Part shown: positions 1 through 12,630 of the stretch, in pieces
Layout of the letters: each line of letters opens with the position of its first letter
How positions within the stretch are numbered: the stretch's first letter is position 1
Origin: Tomocerus qinae
Lineage: Eukaryota; Arthropoda; Collembola; Entomobryomorpha; Tomoceridae
Direction: 5' to 3'
Assembly: GCA_020055645.1 (NCBI GenBank)
Contig: CM034547.1
Coordinates: forward strand, 56,546,909-56,610,908
DNA: 64,000 nt
Position numbers and translations under genes: made by a program
Notes under the pieces: generated by a model
Database searches by the model: none
The model's input: only the letters and a program-made list of their open reading frames with translations
Told to the model about the DNA's origin: nothing

Positions 1-3000
1 AAGGCTTAACTTTCGCGTTCTTAAATACCTTGCACTCGAATTTCGCATGTTGGACAACCTATTCGGAATAATAAAGTACATCTCATCATTCCTTGTGACT
101 AATGAACTGCCGTCTCTACTTTAAATAAATAATAATTTTATATTGAGAGCCGATTTCAATGGTATCTGCTTTGGTATGGCAAAAATAACTTTATGCAACT
201 AGTGCATGTACTACAGCTGCAGGGCTGAAATCGATACTCAGAAGGACTCGTAACTCCTAAAACCTTATACAGATAGCGATTCAGGGGAATACAATTTATT
301 TTTTACAGCAAAGTAAAACTGTAGAATGGCCCTTTTTTGATAACTTTTACAAGCCAATTTTTACTTCTCTTGTATTCCCAAAGTACAGATAACAGTCAAT
401 TTTAGTACGTGAAAGTGTGAGACACTCGTGTTGTACTGTATTAGTAAATCACACGATAAGAATGTCAATTTAAACTTATATCTTTACATTTGATAGCGAA
501 TAATGAATCATTGCATTGTAAATTGTGCCTACTAAATAGGAAATACCTACAATCAAGTCCAAAGTCACATTTCAAAGGATACAGCATATTAAATACCACC
601 GAGTAAAAGTAAATTCCTAATCATGTACTCCTTCGTTAAAGTCCCATTAATCTAGATTCACATAGTACTTGTTCATAGTACATCATTCTTGGAGTACAAC
701 GCTCATCTTTTCCCAAATGCAGTTAACCGCAAGGAGTCCCTAAACGGTAGAACGGTAATGGCTCTGTTCTCTATCTTTGCTCTACAATGAATTTATACAT
801 TGTGATGTTTATGTGATGGTCTTGCCAAAACATCCCTGCTGGTTATCGTTAGTTTAACAAAATTTAGCATGGTCTGTGATGTGCTAGGTAGCTACACAAG
901 TCTAGCATAGATAAGTCAGTCACCCTGCCAAAGTAGCCTTGCCATTGCGATAGTGTTGCATTTTGCATTTCACAAACTGTATGAGTAATGTACTTAGTAA
1001 GTTATCAGACTACCCACCTTTGCTAAATACATTTACACAACCATTCTACCTCTATTTATAATATTAAGTGATGATTAGTACATTTGTGGTAAAGATAAAT
1101 GAATTTACGTCGAATTTAAATGTAGTTCTAGCTCAGTGGTCCGAATAAGTAAAAGAAAGCAAATACTAAATTTAAAAATGATCTTTATTGTTTTCCTTTT
1201 GGGTTTCGTAAGCCATTTCTGCTCGTGTGAATGCCAAAAGTATAAGGAGCCATATAGACTTGATGTTCCGTAGACTGTGCCACCTATGTCATAGTATACC
1301 TTGCAAATTATTCCTAGAACATAATATATTATGTAATGTGTATATATAGCTAAGTAGCTTACATTGTTCACTTCAATCCACACTACCTACTTGAATTGGT
1401 GTACGTAAAGCCACTTGGCATAACAGAGACTCTGTAGAATGTAGAGCTAGATGTTGTTTCATCTTTCTCTCTGTTGTTAGATATCTACTACTGAACGAAC
1501 TACTTAAATATATACAAGGGTACAAGATGCAGCACATAAAGAAGATTGTGGTCTTGTAGTCTGTCGGATGTCGATGCCAATACCTAGCCCACGTCAAGCG
1601 TCAAGATGTACGATTTACCAGGACAAAAGTCGTAGGTTTTTAGGTTTCACCGGATTCACCACAGACACATGCAGCCCTGGTACACTGCAAACTGCCTTTG
1701 AGCAAAAGTACGAGCACTATAAGCATGGCTTTTAATGTTCTGATGTCTAATTATAATACATGATGTATAAATTACCTCTCATGTTGTTTATGTCTCGTAC
1801 GCATACCGTCTATATATTAAGCTTAGAAAACATTGTGAACTTGAATAATACTCGTCTGAACTGACATAAGTTATTATCATTAGCTTAAGTTAAGATTTAG
1901 TAATACAAAGTACTTTCAATTCTCAAAGTCAGCCATTCATTATGCATTTATGCAGATACAAATATCTATACATCTCTTCCCATCTCCTATAATCAGGACT
2001 GCTTTTTATTTTTGCTTATTTTCTGCTACCTAAACCACTATTGTACGAAAAGAGATAACAAGATGATTTAGTGGCCCTTTTTCATAATTACTTAGAGAAA
2101 AATAATTTTGGTTCTATATAGAAATTAAATCGTAATAAAGTATTATAAATATGGATATCGAGAATGTTAATTGATCCATTTAAATCATTGAATTTTCATG
2201 AGATTTCTAAAACAAATTAGTTCTTTTGTCACAGTTAACACAATGCACATGGGACTCGTTAGCCAGATCTAGTTACAAATAAACAATTGAAATATTTGAG
2301 AAAAACGATAACTAATTTTATAGACTTGAACAATAATTTGAATCGTACTCCTAACAAGTACCTAACTTAAACTAAAACAGAAAGCAGTGATAATTAATTT
2401 TTGTGCCAACGGTACCACGTCTCACAGATGTACATGGCATTACACAATTTTAGTAGGTAATGTTTGTGTACTCATTACTGTAGGAAACTCCCAAAACATT
2501 TTCATTATGTCATCACACTCTGTTTACTACGTAAGTAACAACTATTAAACACATTTGCTTCGCCCATATTTCAAAAATTAGTAAGCTGTCGCTCGTTAGG
2601 AGCTTCGATTCTTTGAGGGCGTGCATAAAAGGTGTAATAGATCAGTTGATAAGATAAAAATAAAAATTCAGTAGCTACAGCGTTGAATGCATATTAGAAT
2701 CAACTAACCAACTATGACCATAATATTAATCAGAGATGATGCCGTTTCGGAAAAGTACTTATCCAAAGTTTGGAAATAGTAAATGGAGTTTTTTAAAATG
2801 TTGTTTAAAATTACATTTGGATTTATTTATTTTTGAAGAAAGCTCCTTCATTTAGATCAAAGTTGGCTTTTTGTGCTTTAAGGCGTTTATCGTGCAGTTG
2901 TGGCCGTAAAATTTATCTAACTCGTTATGTTTTCAATGAAATTCAAATAATTGAGGTTAAGAATTCAGGTACGAGAATTTTCTGTTTACACAATGCAGCC

Positions 3001-4001
3001 AAATATTAAGTGCTCTGCTGAAAATTTCGGTTCGGGTATGTACAGACAGTGTTTTTGATGTTCGAATCAAAGCTCTGCTCGGATCTCCGACCCTGCTCTT
3101 TCTGCAATTATGTTTAAATGCGATGTGCTGTATATATGTGTGGGTAATCAGAGAAAGGCGAAGACGGTTGGTACTTGGGTTGGTATTATAGTTAGATATT
3201 CTAAAGTAGCACGATAAACGGATGAGTGTGTGTACAATTATGTATGTGTGCTATTGCTATGCACCCTAGTAGCGTTACCTATACGCATACGTGTACGGTT
3301 TGTGAAATTGTGCCAAATATCACACATCCTCACATCACGAGTATAGAGGAATGAGAAATAACCAAAAGCAATAAACTGAAGAAATGACCTCATAAACTCA
3401 GAGCTGTTTCTAGCATCTGCCATAAAGTCAGACTAGTGCTTTTTAACTCTTTAAAATGTGTATTATTTTATTGCTTACAAGATGACGTGCTGACTTTCTC
3501 TTAGTCTTAAAAGTATTTTCTTTTCGGCTAGCTATTTGCTGCAACGTAAGGTAGGGTCCTAGTCCTATATTTGTCTGTCTCCAGAATGTCCAGATTTGCA
3601 TACAGATTGTTATAAATGTCTCATAGACAATATTATTTCATGAGCATTCATAGTACGTAAGATATATTATAATTTGTGCATATAGACATAAATTAATTTT
3701 AGGTAGATGTGCGTGTATAAAAATATATCTAAAAATAATAATACATTTTTTATAAAGACAAATCAAACAATCTATCGTCCATTCAATTTCATTATGATGT
3801 TGATAATCAAATGGCACAATTAACTCGAGTTTTGATAATAGATTCAGAATATTTAAAAGCAGTAGTAATTTTAGATGTTTCACCGAAAATTGTTACGAAA
3901 TAACACTAGTATATGTGTAGTCATATTTTTAGAGTAATTTGTAAGTTGTAAGTAACGTGAGTAGTATGGGTAATGTACTCCATATAAGTAGTATGACGAA
4001 C
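1..4001. other. AT-rich stretch, no gene recognised (probable intron or 3' part of the SET-MYND gene)
   Basis: No open reading frame here resembles a known protein, and there is no run of conserved residues with splice sites. Because the SET-MYND exon on the minus strand ends with a splice donor at 4001-4000, its later exons must lie at lower coordinates. They are either outside the window or too short for me to recognise. I therefore read this stretch as intron of that gene, but this is inference. Confidence 0.5.
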
Positions 4002-4232
4002 CTTGCTGCAATCTTCACTGCACATGGGCCACTTGCAAACTGCACATTCGACAGGTTCGCTTGTAATGACTTTGTAACATCCCAGACAAATGTGATGGGG
4101 ACTTGGGTCACCACTTGGTCCTGTGACCAAAGCATCTTCTTGAATGATTATTTCTCCTTGTTTGATATCTCTGGTCGCCTCAAAAAAGCGACCAACAGCA
4201 GGATCATTTTTCACAACACCTGGAACACTCAT
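4002..4232 (-). CDS. SET and MYND domain protein (SmydA/msta-like), first coding exon only
   Basis: The exon encodes 77 residues starting MSVPGVVKNDPAVGRFFEAT. It contains the start of the split SET domain (GRFFEATRDIKQGEIIIQED, then LVTGP) followed by a MYND-type zinc finger: CLGC, CAVC and CSEDC supply zinc ligands. The exon ends at a donor (AAG|GTTCGT) at 4001-4000, inside the finger. In arthropod SmydA/msta proteins the SET domain is interrupted by the MYND finger in this way; they are putative lysine methyltransferases. I chose the ATG at 4232 because upstream in-frame triplets only offer a GTG. Downstream exons with the rest of the finger, the SET core and the cysteine-rich post-SET were not found. 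Assignment to the SMYD family is firm; the exact subfamily is not. Confidence 0.8.
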
Positions 4233-7200
4233 GATGACCACACTAGTGATTAGAAATTATATATTGAGCTAATCTAGGAATATATTATATGCACGGTCGT
4301 GCAAACTTGTTCCGATTGATACGACACGAGTGTTGAAGGAACTAAGATAGAGATCGTATTTGAATAACCTTTACTGCAATGCACTTAAAATAAACCAAAT
4401 TTAAAGTAAGAAAATCTAGTCTTCTGAGATTCTTTCCGGGTAACTATACAGTCTGATTGTGAGACTGACTAAGATCACTCACGTATCCTCAATTTACTAT
4501 CCACTTTCTTCTGTGAACTAACAATAAGTCTAAGTAAAAACAGACTTGATAGTAGGAACTCAGCCGCTCCGTCCGTCGTCAACAGAGAATAGTAGTCCAA
4601 CCAACCAATGCAATATAAAGTAGCATTACGTAACTCTTGAACTTTTGAGATCCGGCGAGAGACTAGTGATTTGTCTAGCGGAAAAAATACCAAGTAGTTT
4701 CACTTAGTACATCTGTTAATACAGCGTATCGTATCGTATCTATTTGTCTTTCCTTGCCGATGCTCCCACTACGGCAACAGAACACGGAATGGGTAATACA
4801 TAGCTCAAGCTGACGGTTAAATCTAAAGTAAGAAACTCAAGGAGTTGTATCGTATCTTGTATCTCTGTGTATTTATTGTAATGACTGTAGAAGACAACCT
4901 ACTTATAATGTCTTGCATATACTGATTATATTTAGAGAGCAACTAGCTGTTTGCTTACTACTCTATGCATAATGAACACTCGTAAGAGTATACACCGTTT
5001 TCCCTTGCACTCGTATTGGTTATATGCATCCAAGAAAAAAAGAAAATGAGCCGCACCAAGTTGTAGAAATAGAAAAAAGATAAGATGACGGAAGAAGTGA
5101 GAACGAATGGAGCGAAGAGCAAAGCACACAGAAACGGTGAAGAGAACTGTCTGTGACTGCCTTTTGCAAAAGTAACTATAAAAGTGATAGTCTGTCTCTA
5201 TTTTTCTATGTATATTTCATTTGTGCTACAATCTGTCACCCTAATACATTGTGATAGTTGTATTCTAATAATGCTCAACGAAAACAAACGAGTTAAAGAA
5301 TTTTTTCAAGTCTATAGTTAATAATATTTTATAAAAGAGATGACAGGGGGACAAGGAAAGTTGAAATGTAAAAATTAGCTTCAACCTAAGATCTATGGTG
5401 GTTTTTGGTCCTCATTCAATTTCACTTCTACATGCTTATATATAGAGAATGTAAATTACTAAATGTTACAATTACAGTACATATGCATAAGGACTACCTG
5501 TACAAGTGAAAGAAGCATAAAACTACGCTGCATGCAAATGTAATTTTATTTTGTCTTCAGATAAATAACGACGCTTGCAAAAACAAAGGGGGAAAAGAAA
5601 ACAATGGGACGAAATATTTAGCAATTGCCTATAGCTCTTTAGAAATGTCTCATAAATGCACATAGGCATAACGGTAAAAAAGTTATGCCAATTTATGCTA
5701 GAACAAAGAAAGCAAAAAACTGTGTCTCTTTAAATACACGATGTGACAAGAGGCTCGTTTTCGTATATGAAAAGTTGATATTTTTACATCTATATGTTCT
5801 CTAGTCTACAGCCAATTTCTTACGTTGTACTCTTCAGCAGTGTCTCGGTCTATCGTTAACTTGATAAAAGTAATGTAGACATTCGTTGCTGTAGCTAGGA
5901 AGGCTAACACGCTATTTCTATTACCATTCCTGTTGATGCTTATCCGGTTTTGTATTTTTAGTATTGCCGAGAATTTTTTATCTTTCCTTGAGATAATTGA
6001 AGAAGCAGTTTTAAAGAAGCATGAGATAATAGGATACTCAGTAATAGTTCCTTTTCCATTTGTATGCCAAGACAGTTTAAAAAGCAAATAGTACAGGTGT
6101 AAGTTATGACAAGCGCAAATTTGCTGATAAGGTTGACATAAATAGTTGTTCAGTGCTTGTTATACAGAAATGTCTTACTCAACTAACAACATACCCAATT
6201 TATATCTACGTTATGCATGCATTAACTAAAAATCATAACCAGGCAGCAGCGTCTCAAAGTGCCCGTAACAATAATGGCCGTGGCTGTTTATACTAACCTT
6301 CGATAGTCTCAGTTTATATTACTGTATTATCTACTTGATAGCACGTTCGATGCACTAAATATGTTTTTTAAGTAGCAAGGAAAGGATATGATATTCTAGT
6401 TAGAAAAATCTTTTCTAATATGAACATAGATAAGCAAAATAACCTGTTTGAATTGTGGATTTAAATATGAAGTTACACTAATAATCATAATATTAAAAGC
6501 ATTTCAAGAATACTTAAAATCTCATTCTTAACGTGCGTACTTGCTCTTTTTGTTCTCCTAAAATATCGAAAAAGGCTCAGCTGGGCTTCAGCAAGTTAAT
6601 TGCATTAAAACTAGGAGAGTAAAAAATTGAATAATATGCCATTATGTAATGCACAAGGAAAAATGTTTAATTTTAGATGCGTTGGTCTACAACTACATAT
6701 CCACTCTTTGAGTTTTTAGATAAAGATAGCTGTTTTAAGAATCTTATGTTACAGACACAAACGGATACAAATCACATAGGTAAGGTCTATATAGTGGTTT
6801 ACGTTAGCAGAGCATTTTATGTGTATAATGCACTATACGCTTACACGCCCCAACTAACACCGTACTTTCGGAGTTAACTTTCCCAGGGAATAATGGTTAC
6901 AGTATGTTTGTATGTATTATGTAAGTATGTTCATAGCTTTGTTTATTGATATGGCAAAGAATAATGGTTACTGCAAGATTCATTCCCGATGACAAGTGAA
7001 ATGAAAATATATAAGCAACTATAGTTTCATTCGGTAATACTTAGTGAAGTAGTGCTAATCGATTGGTTCCAACACACATGATAAGGATTAAGAACGGATA
7101 TATATTACATTACCCTTCGTCACCAGATAATCTGTATACTACGTTGCAACGTAATGGGGAAACTGCACTTTATTGATTCTAATTCTTTTCCACCTCATGC

Positions 7201-7409
7201 TGTAAGTCCGTGAAACATCTAAATTCTTTCCCGGAACAAATATGGAAAGTACGGTGTGTACTACAGTAGTGGTAATAAGTAGTTGTGATTACAGAGTATA
7301 GTGAACTGAGCTCGGTTCACTTAGAGAACAAGTAATCTTTCAAAAGAATTTCTTCATTAGCCTGCAACTAATGATCCATTCACATTAGGCTTGGTTCCCA
7401 CTTTCAAAG

Positions 7410-7586
7410 ATGACGAGCTTCTTTGACTTTGGTGACCTCCGCTGCCAGAATTTCATCATTCATCCTCCGTGTTTCGCGTACAATGCAAATGAAGTTAAGA
7501 AAGTATTTTCAAAGATCGGCTTCCTTAAAGTTGGCCGGCTGACTCACTTGGAACGCCCTATAGGAACAAAGAAAATGAGTAATTAA
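7410..7586 (+). CDS. Unidentified 58-residue open frame in a locally GC-richer island
   Basis: An ATG-to-TAA frame of 58 codons begins MTSFFDFGDLRCQNFI and ends GRLTHLERPIGTKKMSN. I do not recognise the family. It stands out because base composition here is clearly more balanced than the surrounding 6 kb. The frame also extends upstream, without a stop, to a possible splice acceptor at 7387-7388 (CATTAG|GCTTGG). On the opposite strand the same island is preceded by a good acceptor (TTTGTTCCTATAG at about 7562-7574), but minus-strand frames are soon closed by stops. It could be an exon of an unseen gene, a short protein or an old transposon remnant. Coding status is uncertain. Confidence 0.25.
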   Translation: MTSFFDFGDLRCQNFIIHPPCFAYNANEVKKVFSKIGFLKVGRLTHLERPIGTKKMSN

Positions 7587-9417
7587 TGCGGCTTAAGTGC
7601 ACGCTACCAAAATTAGTTTAGTGGTTTAGCATATAATTTAGAGTCATAAGTTCATACATTTAGCAAGCTAATGTTCAGACAACCATATGTTAAAAGAATA
7701 TGGATATAGAATTAACAGTGACACATTACAGTATTTATTTACTAAAGATTGCTTGTAAACGATATTGTGGAACTTCCTTCTTGTATAAAGAATTAGATTC
7801 GTCCTCTACCAGTCTTATATTTCCGAACATTAGAGAAGGGCTGAATAAACAATGTGCTGTTACAATATATTATAACCATAGCTCACTTTACAAATCTTTG
7901 CTTAAAGTTGTCCAAAGGACATGAAAATGAGGTTTGAATTATAAATATGTATAGGATACAATTGTATGAGCACCTCAGAAATTCCCTATGCAGATTCTTC
8001 CTTATTTTTATAACACTTCTTATGTTAATGATTAAGTCGATTTCTCATTCTCCACCTAACTTTGGCAATGCTCAATGCAAGTGAGTTAAACAATGCAAAA
8101 TTATGTTATAAACAGTAACCCAACTACTGTTAGCCCTTGAACTTTTAGCTTAGCTTAAGGGTTGGACAAAAATACTCCATTGTGTAACTGTGTATATAGT
8201 ACGGTTCTCACTCATCATCAGTTCGCATTGCCAGCAATTTCTTAATTTGTTCAGGTACATAAATAGCACAAGACATGTTTAAATCAATTTAAATTCAATA
8301 TGACATTTACAGGGTTTTTAATACCCCCGTGCGGGTATGTTTTAATGCTAACAATTTTTATTTTGGTTTAGCTATGATGAAAGCAACCCATATAGTTGTC
8401 TTAGTTGAACAGATAAAAGTATCAAGTCCAGGTACACAATGTGTGAACTGATATTAATTAGTGTGAGGATATTTTAATACATGCACACAACATAAGTAAC
8501 AATCACAACTCACAAACAAGCCAAGTAGACTGCTACTTGGTTGCGATAAACATCGTCTTTGACTTTGCGTCCTAGTATTTCTATTTTAAGATGTTGCACA
8601 TTTGAAATTGAATTCAAAAGTAAATGATCCTTGAAATGACAACGCTAAAGAACTCTGATGGCAAAACACTTAAGAAGACACTTTTATTTCACAATACATG
8701 ATTAAAGATCACTTTAAAGGATTCAAACAGAAACTACAAAGAAGAAAGTTTTATATACAATACACATAAATAATTAGCTCACAATGTAATTTACATACCC
8801 ACACTCATGGAAAACTACAGAACAGAACGAACTTAAAACTTTCGTCTTAAAGTTGTAATATAGTATCATCCTTCCCTGGCACATACAGCTTTGCGTCGTT
8901 TTTTACACCGGCCATGAGACTCTTTAATGTATAGTAAATACTATAGGTTCATTAAGCATTCGTTCCTTATGATGATAATAAAATTATTGCAATTGCGACA
9001 AGACGGACAGGAGTGAAATATAAATCTTTCTGCCCTGCTGCCTAATGAAAGTTTCTTGTTACATAAAGCATCAAGTTTTCGATTCGAAGAAAGTTTGTTT
9101 GTGTATGGTATACCGGAGTTGGAATTTGTTGTTCAATCGTTTAACGTTTGATCAAAATAATATCACAAGTCGGTCAGTGGTAAGATAAGTAAGATAGATA
9201 GATCCTTTACATTTTGTGTTTTTTTCAGTTTTTATTAGGTACTCTTTTTTAATTATTACTTTTCATCTCCCTTCATTCTTAATCATGTTAAACAACTAGC
9301 ATACATACATACATTATACAATAATATAGTAGTATTACGGGTGTTTAGATTAGATTGATTTTGAAATAGTTTATCTTGTATTGGTTTTGGATAGCCTTGT
9401 CCAACATGTCCAAACTA

Positions 9418-9512
9418 ATGTTTTCAATAATGTACCTCACTCAACGCATACCTCCATCCAGTACTAAAGTTAGCACATGAATGCATGCATTGGGGTACAT
9501 TATTGAAAACAT
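9418..9512. mobile_element. Short MITE, copy 1, flanked by TA (Tc1/mariner type)
   Basis: Terminal inverted repeats: ATGTTTTCAATAATGTACC at 9418-9436 and its near-perfect complement ending GAAAACAT at 9512. Both sides are bounded by TA (9416-9417 and 9513-9514), the target duplication expected of Tc1/mariner elements. The 95 bp have no coding capacity. A second, longer member with the same termini lies at 24733-24889. Confidence 0.8.
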
Positions 9513-10277
9513 TATATTAATGTTGTACAGTGTACCGTATGCATGTATCTGGGACCTGGGACCTGGAGTACAATACATTTACATGATGAGACTGTGATGA
9601 AACGCGCGATATCTCGAATAGATATGCCGTCTCTGAACTCTGAACTGAAGCAAGGCACATTGTTTAGCGGTTTCTTGAAAAGTAATATATTTTATATCGA
9701 TTGCATTTCATAGTCTGCTACTGCTGGATATATGATATACAAGAGAGAAAAGCAAAAAAAAGACTGGTGAAAGCAGAAAATAAAACAAATCTATAATACT
9801 TTGAATTTACCGAATATTACAAGCCTTGAAGTGGTATTTACTACTGGGAAGATTTCTTGGTATGGATGGATTTTTCTAGCTAAAATATTTATACTCATTT
9901 GAACTTTGTGCCTTACGTTGTGAGTCTTGTGAGACATGATTTTTCTATATTGTAATTAAAAAAATACATTTTGTTATTTATGAGTATGAGAGAGAGATTA
10001 GCAATTTCAGATTGATAGGTGTAATTTAGAAAATGGATAGTATTCAGTTAATAGCAGGTTGTATTGTTTTTCAATGTATTCAATAATTCAATATTATACT
10101 CATTCATATGCAACATTCTACTTTTGTCAGCTTGAATTGCAGTAAGAACTTGAATAGTCAGTGTGATAACAATAATGACAATAATTTCATGTTACTTTTA
10201 TATAAATTATAAATATTGTTCTTTCAGGAGAATAAAAATTACAAGATTACAAACTAAACGTCACAAAAATTACAAAT

Positions 10278-11028
10278 ATGGTCAGTGTCCGTGTTGCAAA
10301 GCCAGAAGATCTAATGAATATGCAGCATTGTAACCTTTTATGTTTACCCGAAAATTATCAAATGAAATATTACTTTTACCATGGGCTTTCATGGCCCCAG
10401 CTCAGTTTTGTCGCTGAAGACGCTAAAGGGAAAATAGTAGGCTACGTTCTTGCGAAGATGGAAGAAGAATCCGAAGAAGTGCCACATGGTCATATTACAT
10501 CTTTAGCAGTGCAAAGATCGCATCGGTGAGTATCATCTAGGATAGGGTTGAAAAATACGCAATTTGTAAGCCTGCTCATGCTACTCAATGATGGCTCGCA
10601 GGGTGCTTTTATTGCAAAATATTACATCATTACTTTACGTAGCTCAGAGGAGATATTGAAGAGCAATAATGAATTAATTTTTGTACTGTAGACGACTTGG
10701 AATAGCTCAGAAACTGATGGACAATGCATCTCGGGCCATGATTGAGTGTTTCAACGCCAAATACGTCTCCCTCCACGTGAGGAAAAGCAACAGAGCTGCG
10801 TTGAATCTATATACCAATACTCTAAAGTTTAAAATTTCAGAAATAGAGCCAAAATACTATGCGGATGGTGAAGATGCGTATGCAATGAGAAGAGACCTGG
10901 TCCAGTTTTCTTTGCTACATGATATTGACCCTGCTAATCGTGATTCATTTTATGACAACAATACAAAAAAACCATGTTGTGGAGGGGATGATGACCATCA
11001 CCATCATAACCATCATCACCACGATTAA
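10278..11028 (+). CDS. NAA10: N-alpha-acetyltransferase 10, catalytic subunit of NatA
   Basis: Two exons, 10278-10525 and 10692-11028, joined in a CG|A arginine codon, give 194 aa. The GNAT-fold acetyltransferase domain fills residues 1 to about 152: [20 protein letters not shown] at the start, [20 protein letters not shown] (substrate-binding region), then the acetyl-CoA loop RRLGIAQKL formed across the splice junction, and [17 protein letters not shown]. With NAA15 it forms NatA on ribosomes and acetylates nascent chains with small N-terminal residues after Met removal. The C-terminus is odd: two cysteines and glycines, three aspartates, then [10 protein letters not shown]. The gene is convergent with PSMA3 (310 bp between stop codons). 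A CAG acceptor at 10226-10227 suggests a 5'-UTR intron. Identification is secure. Confidence 0.96.
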
Positions 11029-11338
11029 GTTTTTACTAGTTACTCTAACACTAAGGCACGTCAGACTTTTAGACGCTTCTACTGTTTGTACACCCTATTA
11101 TGCTTTTCACAAGAAATTCAAAATTCACTACATTTTAGAATTTAAAATGTATCAATTGTGAACACTCACATAATATTGATTAAAATTAAAATTGACTCAT
11201 TCAATACATTAATACAATTTTGTTCTTAATATCTCAAAGTTGCATTTGCATACAAAAAGCATTAAATGACCGCCAATCACGACCCGACAATAATAATATG
11301 ATAACAAATTATTGAATTATTCTCTAAAACGGAAACTT

Positions 11339-12630
11339 TTAGGATTCATCAACTTCTGAATCAGAATCTTCTTCCAAAGATGATTTGGCAAACGCCTCAG
11401 CCTCTTGATGGACATCATCCGGAACTTTTTCATGCAACCCTCCAGTATGCTCTCCAACCCAGCTAAGTTCCAACTCAAACGCTTTGTCTTTAACTTCGTC
11501 ATGAACAATGTAAATACTGAAACCATAAACAATTCTTTTTCATTAAATGAACAATTAAACATGAATAGCAATACACATTAATTCATTGACTAACAAATTG
11601 AATCTTCAAAATTTTTTTTACATTTTTGCTGCTTCTTTTACAAGTTCACGGCAAGTCATGTCGCTAAACTTGATTTTTTCCATTTCAGTTTTCGCAGCTT
11701 GTTTAGCTTTTCCTAGCGCACATCCCAAATAGCCCTGTAGACAACGTAATTCAATCAATAATAACTTAATAACCCAAAACGTATAAATAATTGATCTGCC
11801 ATCATCATTGTCATCAGAACAGTACTATAGAAATCAGTTTTATAGCAAATTAGTTCGAGGCAAAAAAAGCAGCAAAAGTACCCACATGAAAAACTCCTGA
11901 CGGATCTAACATGTACATAGATGGTCCTGTACTGTCATATGATCCTAATATGACACTACATCCAAATGGGCGAACAGCACTGTACAAAGTATACGCATGC
12001 ATGTACATAGCGACCCGATCTGTCAAATACTGATTAAAAATAGAAACCATATTATTTACGATATTATTTAAATGATTTTTGTTAATGTGTATACATTAGT
12101 AAATAATTAATACCTCAAGGGGGATGTTGCCACCGTACTCACTACGGTATTTGGAAGCTTCCTTTCGTGATCTTTCAACAATGTGTCTAGCGTCAGCCAA
12201 AAGACCACCGATAGCCATTCCAATATGTTTGTCAATGCTAAACAATCGCCTATTTGCTCCTGGTTCGTACAATTTCGATGTAACAAGTTTTTCGGTAGCA
12301 AAAACTATCCCATCTTTGCCTCTCAATGCGATGGCAGTTCTGAAAAATGAACAAGGTGGGGTGAACTTGAATTCAAATAGAAACTGATGATGATGTCGTT
12401 TGACCCGCTAAACTCTTACCCGCTATTCTCAATTGCCTTTTGAGCATATTCCATTTGAAATACTCGCCCATCCGGAGAAAATTGGGACGCTGACAGATCA
12501 TACTATTTAAAAGTTCATTAATGGTTTGTCATATCATAACAAAGATAAATAAAAACGACTACAAGGCAAAATTGAAAAATATGATGGCTATTTTGTCTAT
12601 TATTATTACCCCAGTGCCAATAGAACTCAT
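11339..12630 (-). CDS. PSMA3: 20S proteasome subunit alpha type-3 (alpha-7)
   Basis: Six exons on the minus strand: 12630-12610, 12502-12420, 12339-12114, 12029-11886, 11734-11622 and 11516-11339. The product is 254 aa, against 255 in human. It opens [20 protein letters not shown], the alpha-subunit signature (YD..FSP.GR..Q.EYA) that forms the N-terminal gate of the alpha ring. The body carries [58 protein letters not shown] and [20 protein letters not shown], diagnostic for alpha-7. There is no catalytic N-terminal threonine, as expected for an alpha subunit. The last residues ([11 protein letters not shown]) form the acidic tail typical of this subunit. The first coding exon is only 21 bp. 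The gene is divergent from AQR with 873 bp between starts. Identification is secure. Confidence 0.96.

Larger units (their letters stand above)
4233..10277. other. Gene-poor region between divergent SET-MYND and NAA10 genes
   Basis: About 6 kb of AT-rich sequence with only short, unconserved open frames. It should contain the promoters of the SET-MYND gene (leftward) and NAA10 (rightward). A polypyrimidine run ending in CAG at 10221-10227 looks like a 3' splice site, so NAA10 may have a 5'-UTR intron and its promoter may lie further upstream. Two items inside are listed separately: a coding-like island near 7.4-7.6 kb and a MITE near 9.4 kb. Confidence 0.5.

Noticed and set aside
3921-4001. 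Extension of the SET-MYND frame beyond 4002
   Set aside because: The residues after CSEDCSK lose MYND character right at a donor (AAG|GTTCGT), so this is intron read-through.
5806-6087. 93-residue minus-strand open frame
   Set aside because: No recognisable motifs, AT-driven composition, no convincing splice sites or neighbours; most likely chance.
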